DNA of 64,000 nt, from NCBI RefSeq assembly GCF_051401765.1, contig NW_027480449.1, forward strand, positions 186,001 to 250,000, read 5' to 3'. The notes beneath the pieces were generated by a model. It worked only from the letters and a program-made list of their open reading frames with translations, did no database searches and had not been told where the DNA came from. A program made the translations under genes and the position numbers. Position 1 is the stretch's first letter. Each line of letters opens with the position of its first letter. The DNA is from Calliopsis andreniformis (Eukaryota > Arthropoda > Insecta > Hymenoptera > Andrenidae). This document shows, piece after piece, positions 26,703 through 40,129 of this stretch.

Positions 26703-27974
26703 CTCCTGACACTGACACTGCTCCTGACACTGCTCCTGACCCTGCTCCTGACTCAGACACTGCTCCTGACACTGCTCCTGATACTGACACTGGCACTGAC
26801 ACTGACCATGCTCCTGACACTGACACTGCTGGTGATCCTGACAATGCTCCTGACACAGCTCCAGTCACTGACACTGACACTGCACCTGACACTACTCCTG
26901 AAATAGCTGCTGTCACTGACACTTCTCCTGTCACTGCTCCTGACACTGACGGTGCTGCTCATCCTGAGAATGCTCCTGATACTGGTCCTGACACTGCTGC
27001 TGTTCCTGAGAATGCCCCTGAATCTGCTCCTCACACTGACACTGCTCCTGACACTGCTCCTGACGCTGCACCTGACACTGACACATGTCCTGACACTGCT
27101 CCTGAAACTGACACTGGTCCTGACACTGCTCCTGACACTGACACTGCTCGTCACACTGCTCCTGACACTGACACTGCTCGTCACACTGCTCCTGACACTG
27201 ACACTGTTCCTGTCACTGACACTGCTCCTCACACTGCTCCTGACACCGACACAGCTCCTAACACTGCTCCTGACGCTGACACTACCCCTGACACTGTTCC
27301 TGACATTGCAGCTGTCACTGACACGGCTCCTGACACTGGCACTGGTCCTGACTCTGCTCCTGACACTGACACTGCCACTGACACTGCCCCTGACCCTGCT
27401 CCTGACACTGCTCCTGGCACTAACACTGCCCCTGACACTGCTCCTGACGCTGCACCTGACACTGACACATGTCCTGACACTGCTCCTGAAACTGACACTG
27501 GACCTGACACTGCTCCTGACACTGTCACTGCTCGTCACACTGCTCCTGACACTGACACTGCTCGTCACACTGCTCCTGACACTGACACTGGTCCTGTCAC
27601 TGACACTGCTCCTCACACTGCTCCTGACACCGACACTTGTCCTGACACTGCTCCTGAATCTTTCACTGGTCCTGACACTGCTCCTGACACTGACAGTGCT
27701 CCTCACACTGCTCCTGACACTGACACTGACACACCTCCTGGCACTGCTCCTGACACTGACACAGGTCCTGTCACTGACACTGCTCCTCACACTGCTCCAG
27801 ACACTGACACAGCTCCTAACACTGCTCCTGACGCTGACACTACCCCTGACACTGTTCCTAACATTGCAGCTGTCACTGACACTGCTCCTGACACTGGCAC
27901 AGGACCTGACACTGCTCGTGACACTGACACTGCTCCTGCCACTGTTCCTGACACTGCTGCTCACAAAGACACTG
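26703..27974 (+). repeat. 1,272-bp tandem pair, copy 1
   Basis: Overlaps the end of the 4,440-bp copy 2 and is repeated at 27,975-29,246. I see about five substitutions, for example CTGGACC versus CTGGTCC near 27,500 and GCTCGTGAC versus GCTCCTGAC near 27,915. Both copies carry an odd AATCTTTCACTG. Confidence 0.9.
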
Positions 27975-29246
27975 CTCCTGACACTGACACTGCTCCTGAC
28001 ACTGCTCCTGACCCTGCTCCTGACTCAGACACTGCTCCTGACACTGCTCCTGATACTGACACTGGCACTGACACTGACCATGCTCCTGACACTGACACTG
28101 CTGGTGATCCTGACAATGCTCCTGACACAGCTCCAGTCACTGACACTGACACTGCACCTGACACTACTCCTGAAATAGCTGCTGTCACTGACACTTCTCC
28201 TGTCACTGCTCCTGACACTGACGGTGCTGCTCATCCTGAGAATGCTCCTGATACTGGTCCTGACACTGCTGCTGTTCCTGAGAATGCCCCTGAATCTGCT
28301 CCTCACACTGACACTGCTCCTGACACTGCTCCTGACGCTGCACCTGACACTGACACATGTCCTGACACTGCTCCTGAAACTGACACTGGTCCTGACACTG
28401 CTCCTGACACTGACACTGCTCGTCACACTGCTCCTGACACTGACACTGCTCGTCACACTGCTCCTGACACTGACACTGTTCCTGTCACTGACACTGCTCC
28501 TCACACTGCTCCTGACACCGACACAGCTCCTAACACTGCTCCTGACGCTGACACTACCCCTGACACTGTTCCTGACATTGCAGCTGTCACTGACACGGCT
28601 CCTGACACTGGCACTGGTCCTGACTCTGCTCCTGACACTGACACTGCCACTGACACTGCCCCTGACCCTGCTCCTGACACTGCTCCTGGCACTAACACTG
28701 CCCCTGACACTGCTCCTGACGCTGCACCTGACACTGACACATGTCCTGACACTGCTCCTGAAACTGACACTGGTCCTGACACTGCTCCTGACACTGACAC
28801 TGCTCGTCACACTGCTCCTGACACTGACACTGCTCGTCACACTGCTCCTGACACTGACACTGGTCCTGTCACTGACACTGCTCCTCACACTGCTCCTGAC
28901 ACCGACACTTGTCCTGACACTGCTCCTGAATCTTTCACTGTTCCTGACACTGCTCCTGACACTGACAGTGCTCCTCACACTGCTCCTGACACTGACACTG
29001 ACACACCTCCTGGCACTGCTCCTGACACTGACACAGGTCCTGTCACTGACACTGCTCCTCACACTGCTGCAGACACTGACACAGCTCCTAACACTGCTCC
29101 TGACGCTGACACTACCCCTGACACTGTTCCTAACATTGCAGCTGTCACTGACACTGCTCCTGACACTGGCACAGGACCTGACACTGCTCCTGACACTGAC
29201 ACTGCTCCTGCCACTGTTCCTGACACTGCTGCTCACAAAGACACTG
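27975..29246 (+). repeat. 1,272-bp tandem pair, copy 2
   Basis: The spacing is 212 hexamers. It carries a CTGCAGACAC near 29,066, where copy 1 has CTCCAGACAC. The end is marked by CTCACAAAGAC followed by different hexamers from copy 1. Confidence 0.9.
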
Positions 29247-31798
29247 CTCCTGACACTGCTCCTCACACTGCCCCTGATACTGACACTGGCACTGCTACTG
29301 ACCATGCTCCTGACACTGACACTGCTGCTGATCCTGACAATGCTCCTGACACTGCTCCAGTCACTGACACTGACACTGCACCTGACACTGCTCCTGAAAT
29401 AGCTGCTGTCACTGACACTTCTCCTGTCACTGCTCCTGACACAGGCACTGCTGGTGATCCTGGCAATGCTCCCTACACAGCTCCTGACATTGGCACTGGT
29501 TCTGACTCTGCTCCTGACACTGACACTGCTCGTCACACTGCTCCTGACACTGACACTGCACCTGAGAATGCTCCTGACACTCACGCTGCACCTGACACTG
29601 CTCCTGACACTGCACCTGACACTGCTCCTGACACAGACACTGCACCTGATACTGGCGCTGACACTGCTCCTGACACTGACGCTGGTCCTGTCACTGACAC
29701 TGCTCCTCACACTGCTCCTGACACCGACACTGCACCTGAGAATGCTCCTGACACTGACGCTGCACCTGACACTGCTCCTGTCACTGCTCCTGACACTGAC
29801 ACTGACACTGCTCCTGACACTGACACTGCTATTGACACTGACACTGCTCCTGACACTGCTCCTGACACTGACACTGCTGCTGACACTGACACTGCTCCTG
29901 ACACAGCTCCTGACACTGACACTGCTGCTGATCCTGACAATGCTCCTGACACTGCTCCTGACACAGCTCCTGACACTGACACTGCTCCTGGCACTGACAG
30001 CGCTCCTGACACTGCTCCTGACATAGACACTGCTCCTGAAACTGCTCCTGACACTGACACTGCTCCTGACACTGCTCCTGACACTGACACTGCTCCTCAC
30101 ACTGCTCCTGGCACTGACACTGCTGCTGACACTGCTTCTAACACAGACACTGCTGCTGATACTGACAATGCTCCTGACATGGTTCCTGACACAGACACTG
30201 CTGCTGACACTGCTCCCGACACTGACACTGCTCCTGATACTGCTCCTGACACTGGTCCTGACACTGACGCTTGTCCTGACACTGCACCTGAAACTGACAC
30301 TGGTCCTGACACTGCTCCTGACACAGACACTGCTCCTCACACTGCTCCTGACTCTGACACTGCACCTGAGAATGCTCCTGACACTGACACTGCTCCTCAC
30401 ACTGCTCCTGACACTGACACTGCACCTGAGAATGCTCCTGACACTGACGCTGCACCTGACACTGCTCCTGTCACTGCTCCTGACACTGACACTGACACTG
30501 CTCCTGACATTGACACTGCTACTGACACTGACACTGCTCCTGACACTGCTCCTGACACTGACACTGCTCCTGACACTGCTCCTGACACTGACACTGCTGC
30601 TGATCCTGACAATGCTCCTGACACTGCTCCTGACACAGCTCCTGACACTGACACTGCTCCTGGCACTGACAGTGCACCTGACACTGCTCCTGACATAGAC
30701 ACTGCTCCTGAAACTGCTCCTGACACTGACACTGCTCCTGACACTGCTCCTGACACTGACACTGCTCCTCACACTGCTCCTGGCACTGACACTGCTGCTG
30801 ACACTGCTCCTAACACAGACACTGCTGCTGATACTGACAATGCTCCTGACATGGTTCCTGACATAGACACTGCTGCTGACACTGCTCCCGACACTGACAC
30901 TGCTCCTGATACTGCTCTTGACACTGGTCCTGACACTGACGCTTGTCCTGACACTGCACCTGAAACTGACACTGGTCCTGACACTGCTCCTGACACAGAC
31001 ACTGCCCCTCACACTGCTCCTGACTCTGACACTGCACCTGAGAATGCTCCTGACACTGACGCTGCACCCGACACTGCTCCTAACGCTGCACCTGACACTG
31101 CTCCTGACACAGGCACTGCTCGTGATACTGCCACTGACACTGACACTGCTCCTGACACAGCTTCTGACACAGACACTGCTCCTGACACTGCTCCTGACAC
31201 TGCTCCTGACTGAGACACTGCTCCTGACACTGCTCCTGATACTGACACTGGCACTGCCACTGACCATGCTCCTGACACTGACACTGCTGGTGATCCTGAC
31301 AATGCTCCTGACGCAGCTCCAGTCACTGACACTGACACTGCACCTGACACTACTCCTGAAATAGCTGCTGTCACTGACACTTCTCCTGTCACTGCTCCTG
31401 ACACTGACGGTGCTGCTGATCCTGAGAATGCTCCTGACACTGCTCCTGTCACTGCTGCTGACACTGGCACTGCAGCTGTTCCTGAGAATGCCCCTGAATC
31501 TGCTCCTCACACTGACACTGCTCCTGACACTGCTCCTGACACTGACACTGCTCCTCACACTGCTCCTGACACTGACACTGCTCCTGATAATGACACTGAC
31601 ACTGCTCCTGTCGCTGCTCCTGACACAGACACTGACCCCGACACTGCTCCTGTCTCTGACACTGACCCTGACACTGCTCCTGACACAGCTCCTGACACTG
31701 ACACTGCTCCTGACACTGCTCCTGACACTGCTCCTGACTCTGACACTGCTCCTGATACTGACACTGGCACTGCTACTGACCATGCTGCTGACACTGAC
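29070..31798 (+). repeat. ~2.7-kb block, third copy of the 6.0-8.4 kb region
   Basis: Matches 5,990-8,430 with spacing rising from 23,080 to 23,368 bp. It carries an internal gain of about 312 bp around 30.05-30.37 kb, made of further copies of neighbouring hexamer runs. The interval 30,372-31,067 also matches 128-823. Confidence 0.8.
30769..31470 (+). repeat. 702-bp dispersed block, copy 5 of 5 (TGA subfamily)
   Basis: The TGA stands at 31,211-31,213 and ends the 3,126-codon + frame. Private changes include CCTAACGCTGC near 31,080 and CCTGTCACTGCTGC near 31,445. Confidence 0.87.
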
Positions 31799-33221
31799 AG
31801 TGCTCCTGACACTGCTCCTGACACTGACACTGACACACCTCCTGGCACTGCTCCTGACACTGACACTGGTCCTGTCACTGACACTGCTCCTCACACTGCT
31901 CCTGACACTGACAGTGCTCCTGACACTGCTCCTGACACTGACACTGACACACCTCCTGGCACTGCTCCTGACACTGACACTGGTCCTGTCACTGACACTG
32001 CTCCTCACACTGCTCCTGACACTGACACTGCTCCTCACACTGCTCCTGACACTGACACTGCACCTGAGAATGCTCCTGACACTGACGCTGCACCTGACAC
32101 TGCTCCTGTCACTGCTCCTGACACTGACACTGGCACTGACACAGCTCCAGCCACTGACACTGCTCCTGTCGCTGCTCCTGGCACTGACACTGACCCCGAC
32201 ACTGCTCCTGTCTCTGACACTGACCCTGACACGGCTCCTGACACTGACGCTGCTCCTGACACTGCTCCTGAAACTGCTCCAGGCACTGACACAGCTCCTA
32301 ACACTGCTCCTGACGCTGACACTACCCCTGACACTGTTCCTAACATTGCAGCTGTCACTGACACTGCTCCTGACACTGGCACTGGACCTGACACTGCTCC
32401 TGACACTGACACTGCTCCTGCCACTGTTCCTGACACTGCTGCTCACAAAGACACTGCTCCTGACACTGACACTGCTCCTGACACTGCTCCTCACACTGCT
32501 CCTGATACTGACACTGGCACTGCTACTGACCATGCTCCTGACACTGACACTGACCCCGACACTGCTCCTGTCTCTGACACTGACCCCGACACTGCTCCTG
32601 ACACAGCTCCTGACACTGACACTGCTCCTGACACTGATCCTGACACTGCTCCTGACTCTGACACTGCTCCTGACACTGCTCCTGATACTGACACTGGCAC
32701 TGCTACTGACCATGCTGCTGACACTGACACTGCTGCTGATCCTGACAATGCTCCTGACACTGCTCCAGCCACTGACACTGACACTGCACCTGACACTACT
32801 CCTGAAATAGCTGCTGTCACTGACACTTCTCCTGTCACTGCTCCTGACACTGACGGTGCTGCTGATCCTGAGAATGCTCCTGACACTGCTCCTGACACTG
32901 ACACTGCTCCTGGCACTGCTGCTGACACTGGCACTGCTGCTGTTCCTGAGAATACCCCTGAATCTGCTCCTCACACTGGCACTGCTACTGACCATGCTCC
33001 TGACACTGACACTGCCACTGACACTGCCCCTGACCCTGCTCCTGACACTGCTCCTGGCACTGACACTGCTCCTGACACTGCTCCTGACGCTGCACCTGAC
33101 TCTGACACTTGTCCTGACACTGCTCCTGAAGCTGACACTGGTCCTGACACTGCTCCTGACACTGACACTACCACTGACACTGCCCCTGACCCTGCTCCTG
33201 ACACTGCTCCTGGCACTGACA

Positions 33222-33227
33222 CTGTCC
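33222..33227 (+). other. Register shift, -1 base, paired
   Basis: ACTGTCCTGACAC has one C lost. The phase is restored at 33,397. Confidence 0.9.
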
Positions 33228-33396
33228 TGACACTGCTCCTGACGCTGCACCTGACTCTGACACTTGTCCTGACACTGCTCCTGAAGCTGACACAGGTCCT
33301 GACACTGCTCCTGACACTGACACTGCTCCTCACACTGCTCCTGACACTGACACTGCACCTGAGAATGCTCCTGACACTGACGCTGCACCTGACATT

Positions 33397-33404
33397 GCTC
33401 TATG
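33397..33404 (+). other. Register shift, +1 base (GCTCTATG type)
   Basis: Pairs with 33,224. The 1,663-codon + frame starts just upstream, in the Leu-Leu-Thr-Leu phase, and converts to Ala-Pro-Asp-Thr here. Confidence 0.9.
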
Positions 33405-34726
33405 TCACTGCTCCTGACACTGACACTGACACTGCTCCTGACACTGACACTGCTCCTGACACTGACACTGCTCCAGACACTGCTCCTGACACAGGCACTG
33501 CTCCTGATACTGCCACTGACCCTGACACTGCTCCTGACACTGACACTGCTGCTGAAACTGACAATGCTCCTGACACTGCTCCTGACACTGCTCCTGACAC
33601 AGGCACTGCTCCTGATACTGCCACTGACCCTGACACTGCTCCTGACACAGCTCCTGACACTGACACTGCACCTGAGAATGCTCCTGACACTGACGCTGCA
33701 CCCGACACTGCTCCTGACGCTGCACCTGACTATGCTCCTGACACAGGCACTGCTCCTGATACTGCCACTGACCCTGACACTGCTCCTGACACAGCTCCTG
33801 ACACTGACACTGCTCCTGACACTGCTCCTGACCCTGCTCCTGACTCAGACACTGCTCCTGACACTGCTCGTGATACTGACACTGGCACTGACACTGACCA
33901 TGCTCCTGACACTGACACTGCTGGTGATCCTGACAATGCTCCTGACACAGCTCCAGTCACTGACACTGACACTGCACCTGACACTACTCCTGAAATAGCT
34001 GCTGTCACTGACACTTCTCCTGTCACTGCTCCTGACACTGACGGTGCTGCTCATCCTGAGAATGCTCCTGACACTGCTCCTGACACTGACACTGCTCCTG
34101 GCACTGCTGCTGACACTGGCACTGCTGCTGTTCCTGAGAATACCCCTGAATCTGCTCCTCACACTGGCACTGCTACTGACCATGCTCCTGACACTGACAC
34201 TGCCACTGACACTGCCCCTGACACTGCTCCTGACACTGCTCCTGTCACTGACACTGCTCCTGTCACTGACACTGCTCGCCACACTGCTCCTAACACTGAC
34301 ACTGCTCCTGTCACTGCTCCTGATACTGCCACTGACCCTGACACTGCTCCTGACACTGACACTGCTGCTGATACTGACAATGCTCCTGCCACTGCTCCTG
34401 ACACAGCTCCTGACACTGACATTGCTCCTGGCACTGACAGTGCTCCTGACACTGCTCCTGAGATAGACACTGCTCCTGACACTGCTCCTGACACTGACAC
34501 TGCTCCTGACACTACTCCTGACACTGACACTGCTCCGCATACTGCTCCTGGCACTTACACTGCTGCTGACACTGATCCTAACACAGACACTGCTGCTGAT
34601 ACTGACAATGCTCCTGACACGGCTCCTGACACAGACACAGCTCCTGACACTGCTCCCGACACTGACACTGCTCCTGATACTGCTCCTGACACTGGTCCTG
34701 ACACTGACGCTTGTCCTGACACTGCT

Positions 34727-35515
34727 CCTGATACTGCCACTGACACTGACACTGCTCCTGACACAGCTCCTGACACTGACACTTCTCCTGACACTGCTCC
34801 TGACCCTGCTCCTGACGCAGACACTGCTCCTGACACTGCTCCTGATACTGACACTGGCACTGACACTGACACTGCTGGTGATCCTGACAATGCTCCTGAC
34901 ACAGCTCCAGTCACTGACACTGACACTGCCCCTGACACTACTCCTGAAATAGCTGCTGTCACTGACACTTCTCCTGTCACTGCTCCTTACACTGATGGTG
35001 CTGCTCATCCTGAGAATGCTCCTGATACTGGTCCTGACACTGCTGCTGACACTGGCACTGCTGCTGTTCCTGAGAATGCCCCTGAATCTGCTCCTCACAC
35101 TGACACTGCTCCTGACACTGCTCCTGACACTGACACTGCTCCTAACACTGCTCCTGACACTGACACTACCGCTGACACTGTTCCGAACATTGCAGCTGAC
35201 ACTGACACTGCTCCTGACACTGGCACTGTACCTGACACTGCTCCTGACACTGACACTGCTCCTGCCACTGTTCCTGACACTGCTGCTCACAAAGACACTG
35301 CTCCTGACACTGACACTGCTCCTCACACTGCTCCTGATACTGACACTGGCACTGCTACTGGCCATGCTCCTGACACTGACACTGCTGCTGATCCTGACAA
35401 TGCTCCTGACGCTGCTCCAGTCACTGACACTGACACTGCACCTGACACTACTCCTGAAATAGATGCTGTCACTGACACTTCTCCTGTCACTGCTCCTGAC
35501 ACTGACGCTGCTGCC
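34727..35515 (+). repeat. ~0.8-kb block, ~1.6-kb pair, copy 1
   Basis: Matches 36,306-37,117, settling at 1,602-bp spacing. Copy 1 has a GACGCAGAC where copy 2 has GACTCAGAC, and lacks 18 bp around 34,870. Confidence 0.8.
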
Positions 35516-36305
35516 GATCCTGAGAATGCTCCTGACACTGCTCCTGTCACTGACACAGCTCCTGAGAGTGCTCCTGACACTGGCACTGCTGCTGTTCCTG
35601 AGAATGCCCCTGAATCTGGTCCTCACACTGACTCTGCTCCTGACACTGCTCCTGGCACTGACACTGTCACTGCTCCTGACACTGACTCTGCTCCTGACAC
35701 TGCTACTGACACTGACACTGCTCCTGATACTGACACTGACACTGCTCCTCACACTGCTCCTGACACTGCTCCTGACACTGACCCTGTTCCTGACACTACT
35801 CCTGAAACTGCTCCAGATACTGACACTGCTCCAGCCACTGACACTGCTCCTGACACTGCTCCTGACATAGACACTGCTCCTGACACTGCTCCTGACATAG
35901 ACACTGCTCCTGACACTGCTCCTGACACTGACACTGCTCCTGACACTGACACAGCTCCGCATACTGCTCCTGGCACTTACACTGCTGCTGACACTATTCC
36001 TAACACAGACACTGCTGCTCATACTGACAATGCTCCTGACACGGCTCCTGACACAGACACAGCTCCTGACACTGCTCCCGAAACTGACACTGCTCCTGAT
36101 ACTGCTTCTGACACTGGTCCTGACACTGACGCTTGTCCTGACACTGCTCCTGAAACTGACACTGGTCCTGACACTGCTCCTGACACAGACACTGCTCCTT
36201 ACACTGCTCCTGACTCTGACACTGCACCTGAGAATGCTCCTGACACTGACGCTGCACCCGACACTGCTCCTGACGCTGCACCTGACACTGCTCCTGACAC
36301 AGGCA

Positions 36306-37117
36306 CTGCTCCTGATACTGCCACTGACCCTGACACTGCTCCTGACACAGCTCCTGACACTGACACTGCTCCTGACACTGCTCCTGACCCTGCTCCTGAC
36401 TCAGACACTGCTCCTGACACTGCTCCTGATACTGACACTGGCACTGACACTGACCATGCTCCTGACACTGACACTGCTGGTGATCCTGACAATGCTCCTG
36501 ACACAGCTCCAGTCACTGACACTGACACTGCACCTGACACTACTCCTGAAATAGCTGCTGTCACTGACACTTCTCCTGTCACTGCTCCTGACACTGACGG
36601 TGCTGCTCATCCTGAGAATGCTCCTGATACTGGTCCTGACACTGCTGCTGACACTGGCACTGCTGCTGTTCCTGAGAATGCCCCTGAATCTGCTCCTCAC
36701 ACTGACACTGCTCCTGACACTGCTCCTGACACTGACACTGCTCCTAACACTGCTCCTGACACTGACACTACCGCTGACACTGTTCCTAACATTGCAGCTG
36801 ACACTGACACTGCTCCTGACACTGGCACTGTACCTGACACTGCTGCTGACACTGACACTGCTCCTGCCACTGTTCCTGACACTGCTGCTCACAAAGACAC
36901 TGCTCCTGACACTGACACTGCTCCTCACACTGCTCCTGATACTGACACTGGCACTGCTACTGGCCATGCTCCTGACACTGACACTGCTGCTGATCCTGAC
37001 AATGCTCCTGACGCTGCTCCAGTCACTGACACTGACACTGCACCTGACACTACTCCTGAAATAGATGCTGTCACTGACACTTCTCCTGTCACTGCTCCTG
37101 ACACTGACACTGCTGCT
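36306..37117 (+). repeat. ~0.8-kb block, ~1.6-kb pair, copy 2
   Basis: Partner of 34,727-35,515. It ends where CTGCTGATCC replaces CTGCCGATCC of copy 1. Confidence 0.8.
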
Positions 37118-37558
37118 GATCCTGACAATGCTCCTGACACTGCTCCTGACACAGCTCCTGACACTGACACTGCGCCTGGCACTGACAGTGCTCCTGACAC
37201 TGCTCCTGACATAGACACTGCTCCTGACACTGACACTGCTCCAGGCACTGCTGCTGACACTGATACTGCTCCTCACACTGCTCCTGGCACTGACACTGCT
37301 GCTAACACTGCTCCTAACACAGACACTGCTGCTGATACTGACAATGCTCCTGACACGGCTCCTGACACAGACACTGCTCCTGACACTGCTCCCGACACTG
37401 ACACTGCTCCTGATACTGCTCCTGACACTGGTCCTGACGCTGACGCTTGTCCTGACACTGCTCCTGAAACTGACACAGGTCCTGACACTGCTCCTGACAC
37501 AGACACTGCTCCTCACACTGCTCCTAACTCTGACACTGCGCCTGAGAATGCTCCTGAC

Positions 37559-39125
37559 ACTGCTCCTGACACTGACGCTGCTGCCGAACCTGAGAATGCT
37601 CCTGACACTGCTCTTGACACTGACACAGCTCCTGAGAGTGCTCCAGACACTGGTACTGCTGCTGTTCCTGAGAATGCCCCTGAATCTGGTCCTCACACTG
37701 ACTCTGCTCCTGACACTGCACCTGACACTGACAGTGCTCCTGACACTGCTCCTGACACTGCTCCTGATACTGACACTGGCACTGCTACTGACCATCCTGC
37801 TGACACTGACACTGCTGCTGATCCTGACAATGCTCCTGACACTGCTCCAGCCACTGACACTGACACTGCACCTGACACTACTCCTGAAATAGCTGCTGTC
37901 ACTGACACTTCTCCTGTCACTGCTCCTGACACTGACGGTGCTGCTGATCCTGAGAATGCTCCTGACACTACTCCTGACACTGACACTGCTCCTAGCACTG
38001 CTGCTGACACTGGCACTGCTGCTGTTCCTGAGAATACCACTGAATCTGCTCCTCACACTGGCACTGCTACTGACCATGCTCCTGACACTGACACTGCCAC
38101 TGACACTGCCCCTGACCCTGCTCCTGACACTGCTCCTGGCACTGACACTGCTCCTGACACTGCTCCTGACGCTGCACCTGACTCTGACACTTGTCCTGAC
38201 ACTGCTCCTGACACTGCTCCTGAAACTGACACAGGTCCTGACACTGCGCCTGACACAGACACTGCTCCTCACACTGCTCCTGACACTTACACTGCACCCG
38301 AGAATGCTCCTGACACTGACGCTGCACCTGACACTGCTCTATGTCACTGCTCCTGACACTGACACTGACACTGCTACTGACACTGACACTGCTCCTGACA
38401 CTGACACTGCTCCAGACACTGCTCCTGACACAGACACTGCTCCTGATACTGCCACTGACCCTGACACTGTTCCTGACATTGCAGCTGACACTGACACTGC
38501 TCCTGACACTGACACTGACACTGGTCCTGTCACTGACACTGCTCCTCACACTGCTCCTGACACCGACACTGCTCCTGACACTGACACTGCTCCGCATACT
38601 GCTCCTGGCACTGACACTGCTGCTGACACTGCTCCTAACACAGACACTGCTGCTGATACTGACAATGCTCCTGACACTGCTCCTGACACAGCTCCTGACA
38701 CTGACACTGCGCCTGAGAATGCTCCTGACACTGCTCCTGACACTGACACTGCTCCAGAGACTGCTCCTGACACTCACAGTGCTGCTGACACTGCTCCTGA
38801 CACTGACACTGACACACCTCCTGGCACTGCTCCCGACACTGACGGTGCTGCTGATCCTGAGAATGCTCCTGACACTGCTCCTGACACTGACACTGCTCCT
38901 GCAACTGTTCCTGACACTGCTGCTCACAAAGACACTGCTCCTGACACTGACACTGCTCCTGATACTGCTCCTGATACTGACACTGGCACTGGTACTGGCC
39001 ATGCTCCTGACACTGACACTGCTGCTGATCCTGACAATGCTCCTGACGCTGCTCCAGTCACTGACACTGACACTGCACGTGACACTACTCCTGAAATAGC
39101 TGCTGTCACTGACACTTCTCCTGTC
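37559..39125 (+). repeat. 1,567-bp tandem pair, copy 1
   Basis: Runs from the ACGCTGCTGCCGAACC landmark to its next occurrence. The spacing is 261 hexamers plus one base, because a +1 shift (38,336) lies inside. Confidence 0.87.
38336..38343 (+). other. Register shift, +1 base, unpaired
   Basis: GCTCTATG without the upstream -1 partner. The -1 segment is missing here (the array goes straight from GACACTTGTCC into GAAACTGACACAGG). The 1,663-codon + frame is thrown out of phase and stops at 38,356. Confidence 0.9.
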
Positions 39126-40129
39126 ACTGCTCCTGACACTGACGCTGCTGCCGAACCTAAGAATGCTCCTGACACTGCTCTTGACACTGACACAGCTCCT
39201 GAGAGTGCTCCAGACACTGGCACTGCTGCTGTTCCTGAGAATGCCCCTGAATCTGGTCCTCACACTGACTCTGCTCCTGACACTGCACCTGACACTGACA
39301 GTGCTCCTGACACTACTCCTGACACTGCTCCTGATACTGACACTGGCACTGCTACTGACCATCCTGCTGACACTGACACTGCTGCTGATCCTGACAATGC
39401 TCCTGACACTGCTCCAGCCACTGACACTGACACTGCACCTGACACTACTCCTGAAATAGCTGCTGTCACTGACACTTCTCCTGTCACTGCTCCTGACACT
39501 GACGGTGCTGCTGATCCTGAGAATGCTCCTGACACTACTCCTGACACTGACACTGCTCCTAGCACTGCTGCTGACACTGGCACTGCTGCTGTTCCTGAGA
39601 ATACCACTGAATCTGCTCCTCACACTGGCACTGCTACTGACCATGCTCCTGACACTGACACTGCCACTGACACTGCCCCTGACCCTGCTCCTGACACTGC
39701 TCCTGGCACTGACACTGCTCCTGACACTGCTCCTGACGCTGCACCTGACTCTGACACTTGTCCTGACACTGCTCCTGACACTGCTCCTGAAACTGACACA
39801 GGTCCTGACACTGCTCCTGACACAGACACTGCTCCTCACACTGCTCCTGACACTGACACTGCACCTGAGAATGCTCCTGACACTGACGCTGCACCTGACA
39901 CTGCTCTATGTCACTGCTCCTGACACTGACACTGACACTGCTCCTGACACTGACACTGCTCCAGACACTGCTCCTGACACAGGCACTGCTCCTGATACTG
40001 CCACTGACCCTGACACTGTTCCTGACATTGCAGCTGACACTGACACTGCTCCTGACACTGACACTGACACTGGTCCTGTCACTGACACTGCTCCTCACAC
40101 TGCTCCTGACACCGACACTTCTCCTGACA
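39126..40129 (+). repeat. 1,567-bp tandem pair, copy 2 (partial, ~1.0 kb)
   Basis: Matches the first kilobase of copy 1, with CCTAAGAATG for CCTGAGAATG near 39,157 and an 18-bp loss near 39,950. It diverges after CACCGACACTTC near 40,120. The same pair recurs at about 46,688 and 48,255 in the second ~9.2-kb copy. Confidence 0.85.
39903..39910 (+). other. Register shift, +1 base, unpaired
   Basis: A 1,567-bp tandem relative of 38,336-38,343. It ends the frame that began at 37,938. Confidence 0.9.

Larger units (their letters stand above)
22870..27309 (+). repeat. 4,440-bp tandem duplication, copy 2
   Basis: Copy of 18,430-22,869. Past 27,309 the sequence reads TTGCAGCTG, where copy 1 had switched to the junction sequence. 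The two unlike flanks define the end of the unit. Confidence 0.93.
21833..31213 (+). other. 3,126-codon open frame, probably not a gene
   Basis: It starts in the Leu-Leu-Thr-Leu phase, passes the +1 shift at 21,865 into Ala-Pro-Asp-Thr, and drops back to Leu-rich between 26,132 and 26,305. It then returns and ends at the TGA at 31,211. A hydrophobic patch of about 55 residues inside a highly acidic chain is what the paired frame shifts produce, not a recognisable transmembrane design. About half of it is two near-identical copies from the 4,440-bp duplication. No domain is recognised. Confidence 0.85.
33365..38356 (+). other. 1,663-codon open frame, probably not a gene
   Basis: Begins with a short Leu-rich run (MLLTLTLHLTLLYVT), then carries Ala-Pro-Asp-Thr repeats to the unpaired +1 shift at 38,336, where it ends after ALCHCS. 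The Leu-rich start looks superficially like a signal sequence. It is simply the other phase of the same hexamers, and it recurs at each GCTCTATG site. It overlaps the next frame (from 37,938) by about 400 bp, which no known gene arrangement explains. Confidence 0.85.

Noticed and set aside
27655..27668. AATCTTTCACTG as a foreign insertion
   Set aside because: It is a two-base change of the usual AATCTGACACTG, and its copy at 28,930 comes from the 1,272-bp duplication.
37938..38356. Leu-rich starts (MLLILRMLLTLLLTLT type) as signal peptides or transmembrane segments
   Set aside because: They are the CTC-CTG-ACA-CTG phase of the same hexamers and occur dozens of times, including places with no following Ala-Pro-Asp-Thr frame.
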